NCBI RefSeq assembly: GCF_012273515.2
Contig: NZ_CP050975.2
Location: 7,378,001-7,442,000 of the forward strand
DNA: 64,000 nucleotides
Origin: Streptomyces sp. RPA4-2
GTDB lineage: Bacteria; Actinomycetota; Actinomycetes; Streptomycetales; Streptomycetaceae
Reading direction: 5' to 3'
Within the stretch, counting starts at the first letter, position 1. Each line of letters opens with the position of its first letter. Made by a program: the position numbers and the translations under genes. Positions 17,113 to 25,484 of this stretch are shown here, in pieces. Below the pieces are notes generated by a model. That model did no database searches. It saw only the letters and a list, made by a program, of their open reading frames with translations, and was not told the DNA's origin.

Positions 17113-17969
17113 ATGGCGTCCAGATCGAGCTTGGCGGCCGCCTTGAGCATGTCGTCCTGGTGCTTGAGGAGCACACCGAGGCTGTCGCGTACGACGGACT
17201 CGTCGAGGGTGCCGGCGCCGAGCGCGAGCAGGGTGCGCGCCCAGTCGATGGTCTCGGCGACCGACGGGACCTTCCGCAGGTCCATCTCGCGCAGCGCGCC
17301 GACCACCCGGACCACCGACCGTGTCAGCGCCTCGTCCAGGCCCGGCACCTTCAGCCGTACGATGCGGCGCTCCAACTCCTCCTCCGGGAAGCCGATGTGG
17401 AGGAAGAGGCAGCGGCGGCGCAGCGCCTCGGACAGCTCGCGGCTCGCGTTCGAGGTGAGCACCACGAAGGGCCGGCTGGTCGCGGTGATCGTGCCCAGCT
17501 CGGGGACGGTGACCTGGAAGTCGCTGAGCACCTCGAGCAGCAGGCCCTCCACCTCGACGTCGGCCTTGTCGGTCTCGTCGATCAGCAGCACCTTGGGGCC
17601 GTCGCCGCGGATGGCGGTCAGCAGCGGCCGGGGCAGCAGGAACTCCTCGCTGAAGATGTCCGTACGGGCCTCGTCCCACGTCTCGTCGCGGCCCGCGCTG
17701 ATGCGCAGCAGCTGCTTGGCGTGGTTCCACTCGTACAGCGCCCGGGACTCGTCGACCCCCTCGTAGCACTGCAACCGGATCAGCCGGGCCCCGGCGACCT
17801 GGGCGACGGCCTTGGCGAGCTCCGTCTTGCCGACCCCGGCGGGGCCCTCCACCAGCAGGGGCTTGCCGAGGCGGTCGGCCAGGAAGACGGTGGTGGCGAC
17901 CGCGGGCGACGCCAGATAGCCGGTCTCGGCGAGGCGCGCGGAGACATCGTCGACGGACGTGAACAGCAA
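17109..17969 (-). CDS. MoxR-family AAA+ ATPase paired with CoxE-like VWA protein
   Basis: 286 residues, starting at TTG 17969 with GGAGG six bases upstream; the sequence from this point (LFTSVDDVSARLAETGYLAS) is the conserved N-terminus. Walker A is GPAGVGKT (about 42-49), Walker B LLIDETDK, sensor 1 Asn in LTSNASREL, and the arginine finger lies in ALRRRCLF. All ATPase residues are intact. It should form a hexamer and act with the VWA protein encoded immediately after it. A CAAGCGCTTG palindrome lies 57 bases upstream of its start. Family secure, client unknown. Confidence 0.93.
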   Translation of the reverse strand: MLFTSVDDVSARLAETGYLASPAVATTVFLADRLGKPLLVEGPAGVGKTELAKAVAQVAGARLIRLQCYEGVDESRALYEWNHAKQLLRISAGRDETWDEARTDIFSEEFLLPRPLLTAIRGDGPKVLLIDETDKADVEVEGLLLEVLSDFQVTVPELGTITATSRPFVVLTSNASRELSEALRRRCLFLHIGFPEEELERRIVRLKVPGLDEALTRSVVRVVGALREMDLRKVPSVAETIDWARTLLALGAGTLDESVVRDSLGVLLKHQDDMLKAAAKLDLDAM

Positions 17970-18025
17970 CGGGGCCTCCAGTGCGGTGCGGGCGGGGGCG
18001 GACGCACTCTGCGAACGTCACTATC

Positions 18026-18035
18026 CAAGCGCTTG
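18026..18035 (-). promoter_or_regulatory. CAAGCGCTTG palindrome upstream of the MoxR-VWA pair
   Basis: A 10-base perfect palindrome within CCAAGCGCTTGCTCAG. It resembles TetR-type operators (AAGCG-CTTGC cores) often found before actinobacterial acyl-CoA genes. It is on the MoxR side of the intergenic region and differs from the ACCGATCGGT operator near the TetR gene. No dedicated regulator is identified. Confidence 0.35.
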
Positions 18036-18094
18036 CTCAGTCATCTGTCACGTGTGCCCCGGCGCATGTGACGACGCCCACTCACCCGCGGTAG

Positions 18095-18106
18095 ACCGAT
18101 CGGTTT
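18095..18106 (+). promoter_or_regulatory. ACCGATCGGT autoregulatory operator of the TetR gene
   Basis: ACCGATCGGTTT lies 34 bases before the TetR start and repeats the core of the two sites in front of the SDR gene three kilobases away. Negative autoregulation plus control of the SDR is the natural reading. Confidence 0.75.
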
Positions 18107-18139
18107 CCCCGCTGTGTTCCCGCGCGGTAACCTTCCCGT

Positions 18140-18712
18140 ATGGCCACTACAGACAAGGCGTCCACGAGGGACCGGCTGCTGGACGCCGCGGCCGACCTCT
18201 TCTACAGCGAGGGCGTCTCCGTGGGCATCGAGGCGCTCTGCAGGACGGCCGGTGTCTCGAAGCGGTCGATGTACCAGCTCTTCGCCGGCAAGGACGAGGT
18301 CCTGGCGGCGAGTCTCGAACGCCGGATCCCCCTCCACGAGGAGCAGCTCTCGCCCGCCTCGGCGGCCGACGGGACGCCCCGGGAGCGGATCCTGCGCGTC
18401 TTCGAGCGGATGGAGTACCTGTCCACGCGTCCCGAGTACCGCGGCTGCCCCTTCCTGGCCGCGCTGGTCGAGCTCAAGGACCCCGAGCACCCGGCGAGCG
18501 TGGTCGCCGGAACCGCCAAGAGCCGCCTCCAGGAGATGTTCCGCGCCGAGGCCGAGCTGGGGGGCGCGCGTGATGCGGCGTTCCTCGCCCGGCAGTTGAT
18601 GCTGGTCTTCGACGGCGCGAGCGCCCGCGCCGGGTCCCGTATCGAGACCCTGGACGACGGCCTGGCCACGACGACCGTGACACTGCTGCTGGACGCGGCG
18701 GGCGTCGGCTGA
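18140..18712 (+). CDS. TetR/AcrR family regulator, probable repressor of itself and the SDR
   Basis: 190 residues, ATG 18140. The N-terminal helix-turn-helix is clear (residues 11-55: RLLDAAADLFYSEGVSVGIE, then ALCRTAGVSKRSMYQLF). The C-terminal ligand domain resembles the group with a conserved cysteine after the helix-4 region (YRGCPFLAALVELKDPEHP). Such proteins respond to small electrophiles or hydrophobic ligands. The same palindrome precedes this gene and the SDR, which supplies the target set. No ribosome site is obvious before the ATG, so the message may be leaderless. Confidence 0.9.
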   Translation: MATTDKASTRDRLLDAAADLFYSEGVSVGIEALCRTAGVSKRSMYQLFAGKDEVLAASLERRIPLHEEQLSPASAADGTPRERILRVFERMEYLSTRPEYRGCPFLAALVELKDPEHPASVVAGTAKSRLQEMFRAEAELGGARDAAFLARQLMLVFDGASARAGSRIETLDDGLATTTVTLLLDAAGVG

Positions 18713-18780
18713 CCACGACGACGGGACGCCCGCGGCGACGGAACTGTCGGCCGGGCGGACGTCCCCCGGTGTCCCGCCGT

Positions 18781-19965
18781 TCAGACGACGCCGTCGGCCC
18801 GCAGGGCGGCGATGTCGGCCGCGCTGCGCCCCAGCGCGGCAAGGATCCTTTCGGTGTGCTCGCCGAGGGCGGGCACGGCGTCCATACGGGGATCGACGCC
18901 GTCGAGGTCCACGGGCGGCAGGAGCGCGGGCACCACGGCTCCGGGCACCTGTACGTCCCGCCAGCGGCCGCGTTCCCGGAGAACCGGGTGGGCGAGGAAC
19001 TCCTCGACGGTGTTGACGCCTGCGTTGGCGATGCCCGCCGCGTCCAGCAGCTCGCTCACCTCCCGGCTGTCCAGCGCGCGGAACCGCTCGGCCACGATCG
19101 CGTCGATCGCGTCGCGGTGGGCCACCCGGTCCGGACCGGTGGCGAAACGCGGGTCGTCGACGAGGTCCGGGCGTTCCAGGAACCGCTCGCACAGCGCGGC
19201 CCACTCACGCTCGTTCTGGATGGAGAGGAGCACGTCCTTGCCGTCGGCCGCCCCGAACGCGCCGTAGGGGGCGATGGTGGCGTGCCGGGTGCCGATGCGT
19301 GGCGGCTGGGTGCCGCCGTGGGCCGTGTAGAGCGCGGGCTGGCTCATCCACTCGGCCAGCGCCTCGAAGAGGGAGACCTCCACCGCGCGGGCGACGCCCC
19401 GGGTGGCGCGGGTGAACAGGGCCGTGAGGACGCCCGAGTAGGCGTACATGCCCGCGGCGATGTCGGCGACCGACACCCCGGCGCGGGCGGCGCCGTGTTC
19501 GTTCCCCGTCAGGGAGACCAGGCCCGTCTGGCACTGCACGAGCAGGTCGTACGCCTTGCGGTCCGCCCATGGCCCCGCGGAGCCGTAACCGGTGATGGTG
19601 CACGGGATCAACGACGGATGCCGCTCCCGCAGCGACGCGGCGTCGAGGCCGAGCCGGGCGGCCGCTCCGGGCGCGAGGTTCTGTACGAACACGTCCGCTC
19701 CGGCGAGCAGTTGCTCCAGGACGTCGCGTCCCCGGGCCGACTTCAGATCCAGGGTCAGTGACTCCTTGGAACGGTTGAGCCAGACGAAGTAACTGGACTC
19801 ACCGTGCACGGTGGTGTCGTAACGGCGGGCGAAGTCGCCCTCTCCCGGGCGTTCCACCTTGATCACCCGAGCGCCGAGGTCGGCCAGTTGACGGGTCGCG
19901 AAGGGCGCCGCCACCGCCTGCTCGACACTGACGACGGTGATGCCGGCGAGCGGAAGCTCGGTCAT
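18781..19965 (-). CDS. CaiB/BaiF family (class III) CoA-transferase
   Basis: 394 residues, ATG 19965 eight bases after GGAGG. Signature features of the family: LAGITVVSVEQAVAAPFATR at the start, the LADLGARVIKVERPGEGD loop, the catalytic Asp in KAYDLLVQCQTGL, and the two-domain ring-like topology with the C-terminal GIANAGVNTVEEFLAHPVL segment. It transfers CoA between carboxylic acids; the acids (formyl, oxalyl, carnitine, succinyl and others) cannot be decided. No partner enzyme (acyl-CoA dehydrogenase or ligase) lies beside it. Divergent from the XRE regulator. Confidence 0.92.
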   Translation of the reverse strand: MTELPLAGITVVSVEQAVAAPFATRQLADLGARVIKVERPGEGDFARRYDTTVHGESSYFVWLNRSKESLTLDLKSARGRDVLEQLLAGADVFVQNLAPGAAARLGLDAASLRERHPSLIPCTITGYGSAGPWADRKAYDLLVQCQTGLVSLTGNEHGAARAGVSVADIAAGMYAYSGVLTALFTRATRGVARAVEVSLFEALAEWMSQPALYTAHGGTQPPRIGTRHATIAPYGAFGAADGKDVLLSIQNEREWAALCERFLERPDLVDDPRFATGPDRVAHRDAIDAIVAERFRALDSREVSELLDAAGIANAGVNTVEEFLAHPVLRERGRWRDVQVPGAVVPALLPPVDLDGVDPRMDAVPALGEHTERILAALGRSAADIAALRADGVV

Positions 19966-20179
19966 CGGACGGACCTCCAGGGAGCGGGCAGGGAGAACGC
20001 GGCGACGCGGGTCATGCTGCCATCCCGGGCACGCGCACGGTGCTCGCGCAGACACCGGGACGCGACGACCGCACGCCGACGCCGACGCGGCGGACACGCC
20101 TCGGGGCCCCCGCCGCGGCCCGCCCGGGTATCCCGGACAGGGTGTGGTCCACCGGTGCCGGGAGTCCAATACTCGGGGC

Positions 20180-21073
20180 ATGGACGGAAAACGACAGCTC
20201 GGTGAGTTCCTGCAGGCCCGCCGCTCCCAGGTGCGGCCCGAGGACGTCGACCTGGTGACGTACGGCGACCAACGCCGTGTACCCGGGCTGCGGCGCGAGG
20301 AACTGGCCCGGCTGGCGGGGGTCAGCCAGTCGTACTACGCGCGGCTGGAGCAGGGACAGTCCAACGCCTCCCCGGAGGTCCTGGAGGCGATCGCCCAGGC
20401 GCTGCGGCTGGGCGAGGCCGAACGCCGGCACCTGCTCGAACTGGCCGCGGGCGCGCGGCGCCGGACCCGCACACGCCGGCCCGTGCCGGAACGGCTGTCA
20501 CCGGCGCTCGCGCAGCTGACGGCCGCGTTGGACGACGTACCCGTGGTGGTACTGGGGCGGCGCAGCGACGTCCTGGCCTGGAACCGCGCCGGTCACGCGC
20601 TGTACGCCGGTCACCTCGATCCGGCGGGACCGGACCGGCCGGGGGAGCGGCCGAACATGGCGCGCCTGGTGTTCCTGGACGCCCACACCCGTGATCTCTA
20701 CGTGGACTGGCCGGCCAAGGCCAGAGCCGTGGTGGGCGCCCTGCGGCTGACGTCCGGGCGGTTTCCCGACGACCCGGCGCTCGCCTCCCTCGTCGGTGAA
20801 CTGACGCTCGGCAGCCCGGAGTTCGCCTCGATGTGGGCGGACCACCGGGTCAAGTCCGGTGCGGCCGTCGGATACGGGATGCGGCATCCGCTGGTGGGCG
20901 CCATGGACGTCGTCCAGCAGACGCTGCACGCCGAGGACGGACTGACCGTCGTCGTCGCGACCACCGAGGCGGACTCGCCGTCACGGGCCGCCATGACGCT
21001 CCTCGTGCACAGCGCCGGGGCCGACCGGCAGGGCACGCGCCCGGTCCGGTCCCCGGGGCACGCCCAGGCGTAG
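20180..21073 (+). CDS. XRE-family regulator with MmyB-like ligand domain
   Basis: 297 residues, ATG 20180. The N-terminus is a lambda-repressor-type helix-turn-helix (GLRREELARLAGVSQSYYAR and EQGQSNASPEVLEAIAQALR, residues about 35-75). It is followed by an MmyB-like PAS-related domain (LDDVPVVVLGRRSDVLAWNR through WADHRVKSGAAVG). Such proteins sense fatty acids or other ligands and usually control a neighbouring dehydrogenase or reductase; here the divergent gene is the CoA-transferase. No ribosome site precedes the ATG, and a CAATAC box at 20167-20172 would put transcription start at or very near the ATG, so a leaderless message is likely. Confidence 0.9.
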   Translation: MDGKRQLGEFLQARRSQVRPEDVDLVTYGDQRRVPGLRREELARLAGVSQSYYARLEQGQSNASPEVLEAIAQALRLGEAERRHLLELAAGARRRTRTRRPVPERLSPALAQLTAALDDVPVVVLGRRSDVLAWNRAGHALYAGHLDPAGPDRPGERPNMARLVFLDAHTRDLYVDWPAKARAVVGALRLTSGRFPDDPALASLVGELTLGSPEFASMWADHRVKSGAAVGYGMRHPLVGAMDVVQQTLHAEDGLTVVVATTEADSPSRAAMTLLVHSAGADRQGTRPVRSPGHAQA

Positions 21074-21219
21074 ATCGCGCCGTCCCTCCCTTCCGGAAAA
21101 CCGGACGTCCGCAGTTCCCGGCGCCCGGCAGTCCGGACACATCCACCTTCCATTTGTCCACCCGTAGCGCGCACGCGATGCCGTGCGCCCGAAATCCGTT
21201 GTGAAGGAATCAGAAGGAC

Positions 21220-22239
21220 ATGAGAAACAAACTCGCCGTACTGGCCAGTGCCGTCACCCTCGCCGCGACGACCGCGGTCACGGCCCTCACCCAGATCTCG
21301 GCCGCGGCCGCGACGGGGCCGGCCGGGACGGCGCCGGTCGCGGCACCCCGTATCGCCGCGCACTTCGACCTGGCACGGGGGCAGATGCCGGAGAACATCG
21401 CGCTGGAGCCCGACGGCACGGCCGACGTCACCTTCGCGGCCGCCCGTCAGGTGGCCGCCGTCGGCCCGACCGGCAGGACCCGCGTCCTGGCCACCCTGCC
21501 GGCACCGGCCGACGGCGGCGTCCACACCCCGGCCCTCGGCTTCGCCCTGACCACGGGCATCGTCCGGGCCCACGACGGCACGCTGTACTTCCTCTACGCG
21601 AGCGGCACCCCGGATCTGACCGGCGTGTGGCGGCTGCGTCCGGGCGGCACCCCGCACCGCGTCACGGCGCTCCCCGCGGACGGCCTGCCCAACGGACTGG
21701 CACTGGACGAGCACCACCACCGGCTCTACATCGCCGACTCCGTACGGGGAGAGATTCTCACCGTGCCCACCGCGGGCGGTGACCCCACCACCTGGTCCGC
21801 CGCGCCCGAACTCGCCGCGACCGGCTTCCTCGGGGTCAACGGCCTGAAGATCCACCGCGGTGCGCTGTGGGCGACCAACCTCGACCGCGGCACCGTCCTG
21901 CGCATCCCGTTCGGGCCCGGGGGCCGGCCCGGACCGGTCCGCACCACGGCGACGGGTCTGACCGGTATCGACGACTTCGCCTTCACCGGCCGCGGCGACG
22001 AGATCCTGGCGGCGCTCGACGGCCCCGGCACGGTCGTACGCATCCGGCCCGACGGCACCTCCTCGACCGTCCTCACCGCCGCGGACGGACTGCAGAACCC
22101 GACCTCGGTCGCGCTGCGCCGCGGCACCCTCTACGTCCTGAGCGCCGCGTACACGACGGCCACCGACCCCAACCTCCTGCTCGCCCCCGTACCCGGCCGA
22201 GTGGCGGGCACGGGGGACCCGGCCGGCGGCCACCGGTAA
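21220..22239 (+). CDS. Secreted SMP-30/gluconolactonase-like beta-propeller protein
   Basis: 339 residues, ATG 21220 after an AGAAGGA site. A cleavable signal peptide covers about residues 1-32 (MRNKLAVLASAVTLAATTAV, then an Ala-rich cleavage region). The mature protein has repeated beta-propeller blades: LPNGLALDEHHHRLYIADSV, GVNGLKIHRGALWATNLDRG, GIDDFAFTGRGDEILAALDG and LQNPTSVALRRGTLYVLSAA. This arrangement is that of SMP-30/NHL-like propellers, which include lactonases. The metal ligands of true lactonases are only partly present, so a binding role is equally possible. Exported to the cell surface or medium. Confidence 0.8.
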   Translation: MRNKLAVLASAVTLAATTAVTALTQISAAAATGPAGTAPVAAPRIAAHFDLARGQMPENIALEPDGTADVTFAAARQVAAVGPTGRTRVLATLPAPADGGVHTPALGFALTTGIVRAHDGTLYFLYASGTPDLTGVWRLRPGGTPHRVTALPADGLPNGLALDEHHHRLYIADSVRGEILTVPTAGGDPTTWSAAPELAATGFLGVNGLKIHRGALWATNLDRGTVLRIPFGPGGRPGPVRTTATGLTGIDDFAFTGRGDEILAALDGPGTVVRIRPDGTSSTVLTAADGLQNPTSVALRRGTLYVLSAAYTTATDPNLLLAPVPGRVAGTGDPAGGHR

Positions 22240-22248
22240 CAAGGGCGG

Positions 22249-22281
22249 GGCGCCGGGTCCGGTCGTCCCGGCCCCGGCGCC
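22249..22281 (+). terminator. GC hairpin between convergent genes
   Basis: GGCGCCGGG (22249-22257) pairs with CCCGGCGCC (22273-22281) over a 15-base loop, directly after the beta-propeller gene and ahead of the convergent membrane-protein gene. Confidence 0.6.
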
Positions 22282-22376
22282 GTCACCTGGGGGCCGCCGC
22301 CCCTCGGCGACGGGCGCACATGTACGCGGCGCTCGTGGCCCTGGCCGGCCCTGATCCTGGTCTTCCCCGAGCCCGC

Positions 22377-23666
22377 TCAGGCCGGCTGCGGGGTCAGACG
22401 GTGCAGGCCCCTGCGGTCGTAGTAGCGGGTCATCGCCAGCCCGAAGAGCAGGGCGACGGCCGTGCCGATCGCGATCATCAGCCAGGCGCGGGCGAGACCG
22501 GCGTCGGCGCGCGCGTCGAAGAAGAGGATGGCGCGGACGCCGCCGCCGAGCTGGCGCATCGGTTCGAAGACGCTCAGGAAGCGGTAGAAGCCCGGGACGG
22601 CCTCCAGGGGGACGGTCGATCCGGAGGAGGGCAGTCCGAGCACGATGAACACGAACATGGACACGAGCTGGCCGATCCCGCCGAAGGCCGCGTTGATGGC
22701 CTGGACGCCCAGGCCGACCGCGACGCTCGCGCAGTAGGAGTAGATCCACAGCAGCGGCAGGTGGGAGGCGTCCATGCCGAGGATCGCGAGGGTGGCGACC
22801 ATCACCAGCGTGGTGGTCAGGACGGAGATACCGGCGGTCATGCCCATCTTCAGCAGCAGCGTCTGGGTACGGCTGACGGGCACGGTGGGGCGGCGGGTGT
22901 GCCAGGGACCGATCTCGTTGTCGGCGTAACCGAGCGCGGTGTCCACGCCGTTGTTGATGACGTTCGCCCCCAGGAACCCGGCCAGGACCAGCAGCAGCGT
23001 GTAGTAGAAGGCGGTCAGGCCCAGGCCGCTGCGCTCACCGATGGGGTGGCCGACCTGGGTGGTGACCGTCACCGGGTCGGCCAGCAGCAGACGGGCCGTG
23101 GAGTCGGCCCCCGCGGCGGCGGGGGAGGCCGTGAGCTGCTTGCCGATGGTCAGCGAGGCCTGTCGGGCGGTCTGCTGGGCGATCCGGCCGGCCAGTGAGG
23201 AGCCGAGGCTGCCCAGACCCGGGTTGGTGAGCACCGTCAGCGTCGGCCGGGCCGTCGCGTTCGAGGTGGTCAGCGCGGAGACGGAGGCCGTGAAGTCGGC
23301 GGGGACGACGAGGGCGCCGAAGATCTTGCCGGAGGTGAGCCTGTCCTGGAGCTGGGCGCGGGTGAGCCGTTGCCAGTCGGCCTTGCCGGAGGTGTCGGCG
23401 GCGACCGCGCGGGTGAGCTGGGCCCCCAGGTTCGTCGTCTGCCCGGGCAGTGGTCCGCCCTGGTCGGTGTCGACGATGCCGATGGGCAGGTCGCGCAGGG
23501 CCCCGTCCGGATCGACGATGCCGCCCATGTAGAGGAGGGCCAGCAGCAGCGCGAGCAGCCCGCTCAGCACGGTCGGCAGCAGCCACAGCCTGGGGCGCCG
23601 CAGGAGTGCGGTGGCACGGGCCGGGACAGGGGCGTGGTCGGGAGCGGACGCGCTGTCGGCGGCCAT
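22377..23666 (-). CDS. DUF3533 / ABC-2-type (YhgE/Pip-related) membrane protein
   Basis: 429 residues, ATG 23666 just after GGAGGACC. One N-terminal membrane helix (about 29-50) is followed by a large extracellular domain (50-215: FGALVVPADFTASVSALTTS, RIAQQTARQASLTIGKQL). Five or so helices then fill the C-terminal half (FYYTLLLVLAGFLGANVINN onward). This is the architecture of the SNG1/DUF3533 and YhgE/Pip group related to ABC-2 permeases, sometimes linked to drug or nitrosoguanidine resistance and to secretion. No ATPase is encoded nearby. The 314-base stretch between its start and the next gene (23667-23980) holds no gene; it is the divergent promoter region. Confidence 0.8.
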   Translation of the reverse strand: MAADSASAPDHAPVPARATALLRRPRLWLLPTVLSGLLALLLALLYMGGIVDPDGALRDLPIGIVDTDQGGPLPGQTTNLGAQLTRAVAADTSGKADWQRLTRAQLQDRLTSGKIFGALVVPADFTASVSALTTSNATARPTLTVLTNPGLGSLGSSLAGRIAQQTARQASLTIGKQLTASPAAAGADSTARLLLADPVTVTTQVGHPIGERSGLGLTAFYYTLLLVLAGFLGANVINNGVDTALGYADNEIGPWHTRRPTVPVSRTQTLLLKMGMTAGISVLTTTLVMVATLAILGMDASHLPLLWIYSYCASVAVGLGVQAINAAFGGIGQLVSMFVFIVLGLPSSGSTVPLEAVPGFYRFLSVFEPMRQLGGGVRAILFFDARADAGLARAWLMIAIGTAVALLFGLAMTRYYDRRGLHRLTPQPA

Positions 23667-23980
23667 GGTCCTCCGTAGGTCGGGGCGGCGCGGGAGGGAC
23701 GGGGCCGGGTGGGAGGCGCCCGTCGGGCCAGGATGCGGGGTGCGGCGGCCCCGTGTTCAGCGACTCGCCGGGTGCGGGACGGGGGCGCGCGGAAGCTGTG
23801 AGGGGAGGGCGCGTACCCCGGCCGTGGTCGCCGGTCACGTGAGCGTGCGGCCGCTCGGCCGGCCGGCGCGGGGACGAGCCCCACGGGAGGGATCGACGAC
23901 GCCGTTACCCCCACCGTCTTCGACGGCGACCGTCCTGGGTACGGTTCCCGCACCATCCCACCCTTCCCCGGAGCCGAGAC

Positions 23981-24775
23981 ATGAGCGACCGTGCCGACCA
24001 GACCATCGCCGCGCTGCGCGGCGGACACGACTACCTGACCTCCGTGGTGCACGGGCTCGCCACCGCCGACCTCACCCGGCGCTCGGGCGCGTCGGAGTGG
24101 GACGTCTCCCAGGTCCTCAGCCACCTGGGCAGCGGCGCGGAGATCGGCCGCGCCTCGCTGGAGGGCGCGCTGAACGGCACCGGACCGCGCGACGGCGACT
24201 TCAACAAGTCGGTGTGGGCCCGCTGGGACGCGATGTCCCCGGCCGAGCGCGCCGAGGGCTTCGTGGACGCCAACGAGCGACTCGTGCGCGGTTACGAGGC
24301 GCTGGACACCCGGGTCCGGGAGGAACTCCGCGTGGAGCTCGGCTTCCTGCCGGCACCCGTGGACGTCGCGACGCTGGCGGGCCTTCGGCTCAGCGAGTTC
24401 GCCCACCACACCTGGGACGTCGAGGTGGCCTTCGACCCGACGGCGGCGTTGCTGCCGGTGGCGACCGAGCCGCTCCTGGCCCAGGCCGGTCTGCTCATAG
24501 GGTTCCTCGGCAAGGCCGACGCCCTGGGCGGTCGCCACGCCCGTATCGCGGTACGGACGGTGTCTCCGGTGCGTGCGTTCGGGCTCGACCTGGGTGACTC
24601 GGTCGCGCTCGTCGACGAGCCCGCCGAGCCCGACGCCGTGCTGAGCGCCCCGGCCGAGTGGTGGCTGCGGCTCGTCACCGGCCGCCACGCCCCCGCCCAC
24701 ACCCCGGCCGGGGTGAACCTGAAGGGAGACGCCCTCACACTGGACGATCTGCGACGCGTCTTCCCCGGCTTCTGA
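23981..24775 (+). CDS. Maleylpyruvate isomerase-type, probably mycothiol-dependent, DinB-fold protein
   Basis: 264 residues, ATG 23981 after GGAG. The N-terminal domain is the DinB-like four-helix bundle of the mycothiol-dependent maleylpyruvate isomerase family, with metal-site residues in SEWDVSQVLSHLGSGAEIG (His about 47) and LSEFAHHTWDVEVAF (His pair about 140). The C-terminal alpha/beta domain ends LKGDALTLDDLRRVFPGF. The family uses mycothiol as cofactor in isomerisation or thiol transfer. The substrate is not evident and no gentisate pathway genes are adjacent. Stands alone between divergent and convergent neighbours. Confidence 0.87.
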   Translation: MSDRADQTIAALRGGHDYLTSVVHGLATADLTRRSGASEWDVSQVLSHLGSGAEIGRASLEGALNGTGPRDGDFNKSVWARWDAMSPAERAEGFVDANERLVRGYEALDTRVREELRVELGFLPAPVDVATLAGLRLSEFAHHTWDVEVAFDPTAALLPVATEPLLAQAGLLIGFLGKADALGGRHARIAVRTVSPVRAFGLDLGDSVALVDEPAEPDAVLSAPAEWWLRLVTGRHAPAHTPAGVNLKGDALTLDDLRRVFPGF

Positions 24776-24854
24776 CCCGCGAGGTCGTCGCGGGGCGGTT
24801 CCTCAGCCGGCCTTCGGGGCCGTCCCGCTCACGGTCTTCCCCGGCCGCCCCGCC

Positions 24855-25355
24855 TCACGACCCGTGGCCGGGGGCCTCGGCGGGCGGCAACAAGTCGTGC
24901 AGCTGCTCGTACCGCTGCGCGCAGGCCGTTCGGGCGATGGCCTGTGAGACGGCGTCGGCCAGCGGGCGCGAGGACTCGCGCAGCAGTGTGCGCGCCTTCT
25001 CCGTGAGCGCCACCTCGATACCCCTCTTGTCCCCGCACGCCGAGCGCCGCGTGATCAGTCCCGCGTGCTGCAGACAGGCCACCTGATAGGTCAGCCGTGT
25101 CTTGGGGCGGCCCAGCAGCTCGGCGATCTGTGTCATGCGGAGGCTGGATCCGGGCTGGTCGGCCAGCAGGCACAGCACCAGGAACTCGTCGTGCGAGACA
25201 CCGAGGGCGTCCTTGACGCGAGCGCGCAACTGCTGCTCGATCGCCCCGGCCGCCGCCAGCAGCCGCATCCAGGACCGCAGCTCGGTCGGCAGCAGGCCGT
25301 CTTCGCTGCCCGACTCGTGTTCGGGCAGGTCAGCGGGGGCGAGAAAGTCGGCCAT
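24855..25355 (-). CDS. MarR family regulator, divergent from the YceI gene
   Basis: 166 residues, ATG 25355; longer upstream reading is possible but the MarR fold begins after this start. Helix-turn-helix and wing are at residues about 60-115 (SSLRMTQIAELLGRPKTRLT and LQHAGLITRRSACGDKRGIE). It resembles YusO/HTH-type MarR proteins beside YceI-family genes in Streptomyces. Two TCCAAATTTG-type sites lie between it and the YceI gene, so it should repress both. There is no clear ribosome site before the ATG. Confidence 0.9.
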   Translation of the reverse strand: MADFLAPADLPEHESGSEDGLLPTELRSWMRLLAAAGAIEQQLRARVKDALGVSHDEFLVLCLLADQPGSSLRMTQIAELLGRPKTRLTYQVACLQHAGLITRRSACGDKRGIEVALTEKARTLLRESSRPLADAVSQAIARTACAQRYEQLHDLLPPAEAPGHGS

Positions 25356-25376
25356 GGTGTCACAGTCTACCGGTTG

Positions 25377-25421
25377 TCCAAATTTGAAGAACGGGCTAGC
25401 CTGTGATCGTCCAAATTTGGA
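25377..25421. promoter_or_regulatory. Paired TCCAAATTTGGA operators
   Basis: A perfect 12-base palindrome TCCAAATTTGGA lies at 25410-25421 and a near copy TCCAAATTTGAA at 25377-25388, 33 bases apart. Such A/T-rich dyads stand out against the high-GC background and lie exactly in the divergent promoter of the MarR and YceI genes. MarR binding is inferred. Confidence 0.8.
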
Positions 25422-25484
25422 TGACTGCTGGTTGTCCCACGGCCCGTGCCTCACCTGTAACCGTTAAGCGTCTGGAGAACTCTC

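Noticed and set aside
16629..18071. + strand frame of 480 codons over the MoxR-VWA pair
   Set aside because: Shadow of two clearly identified - strand genes; no ribosome site or motif.
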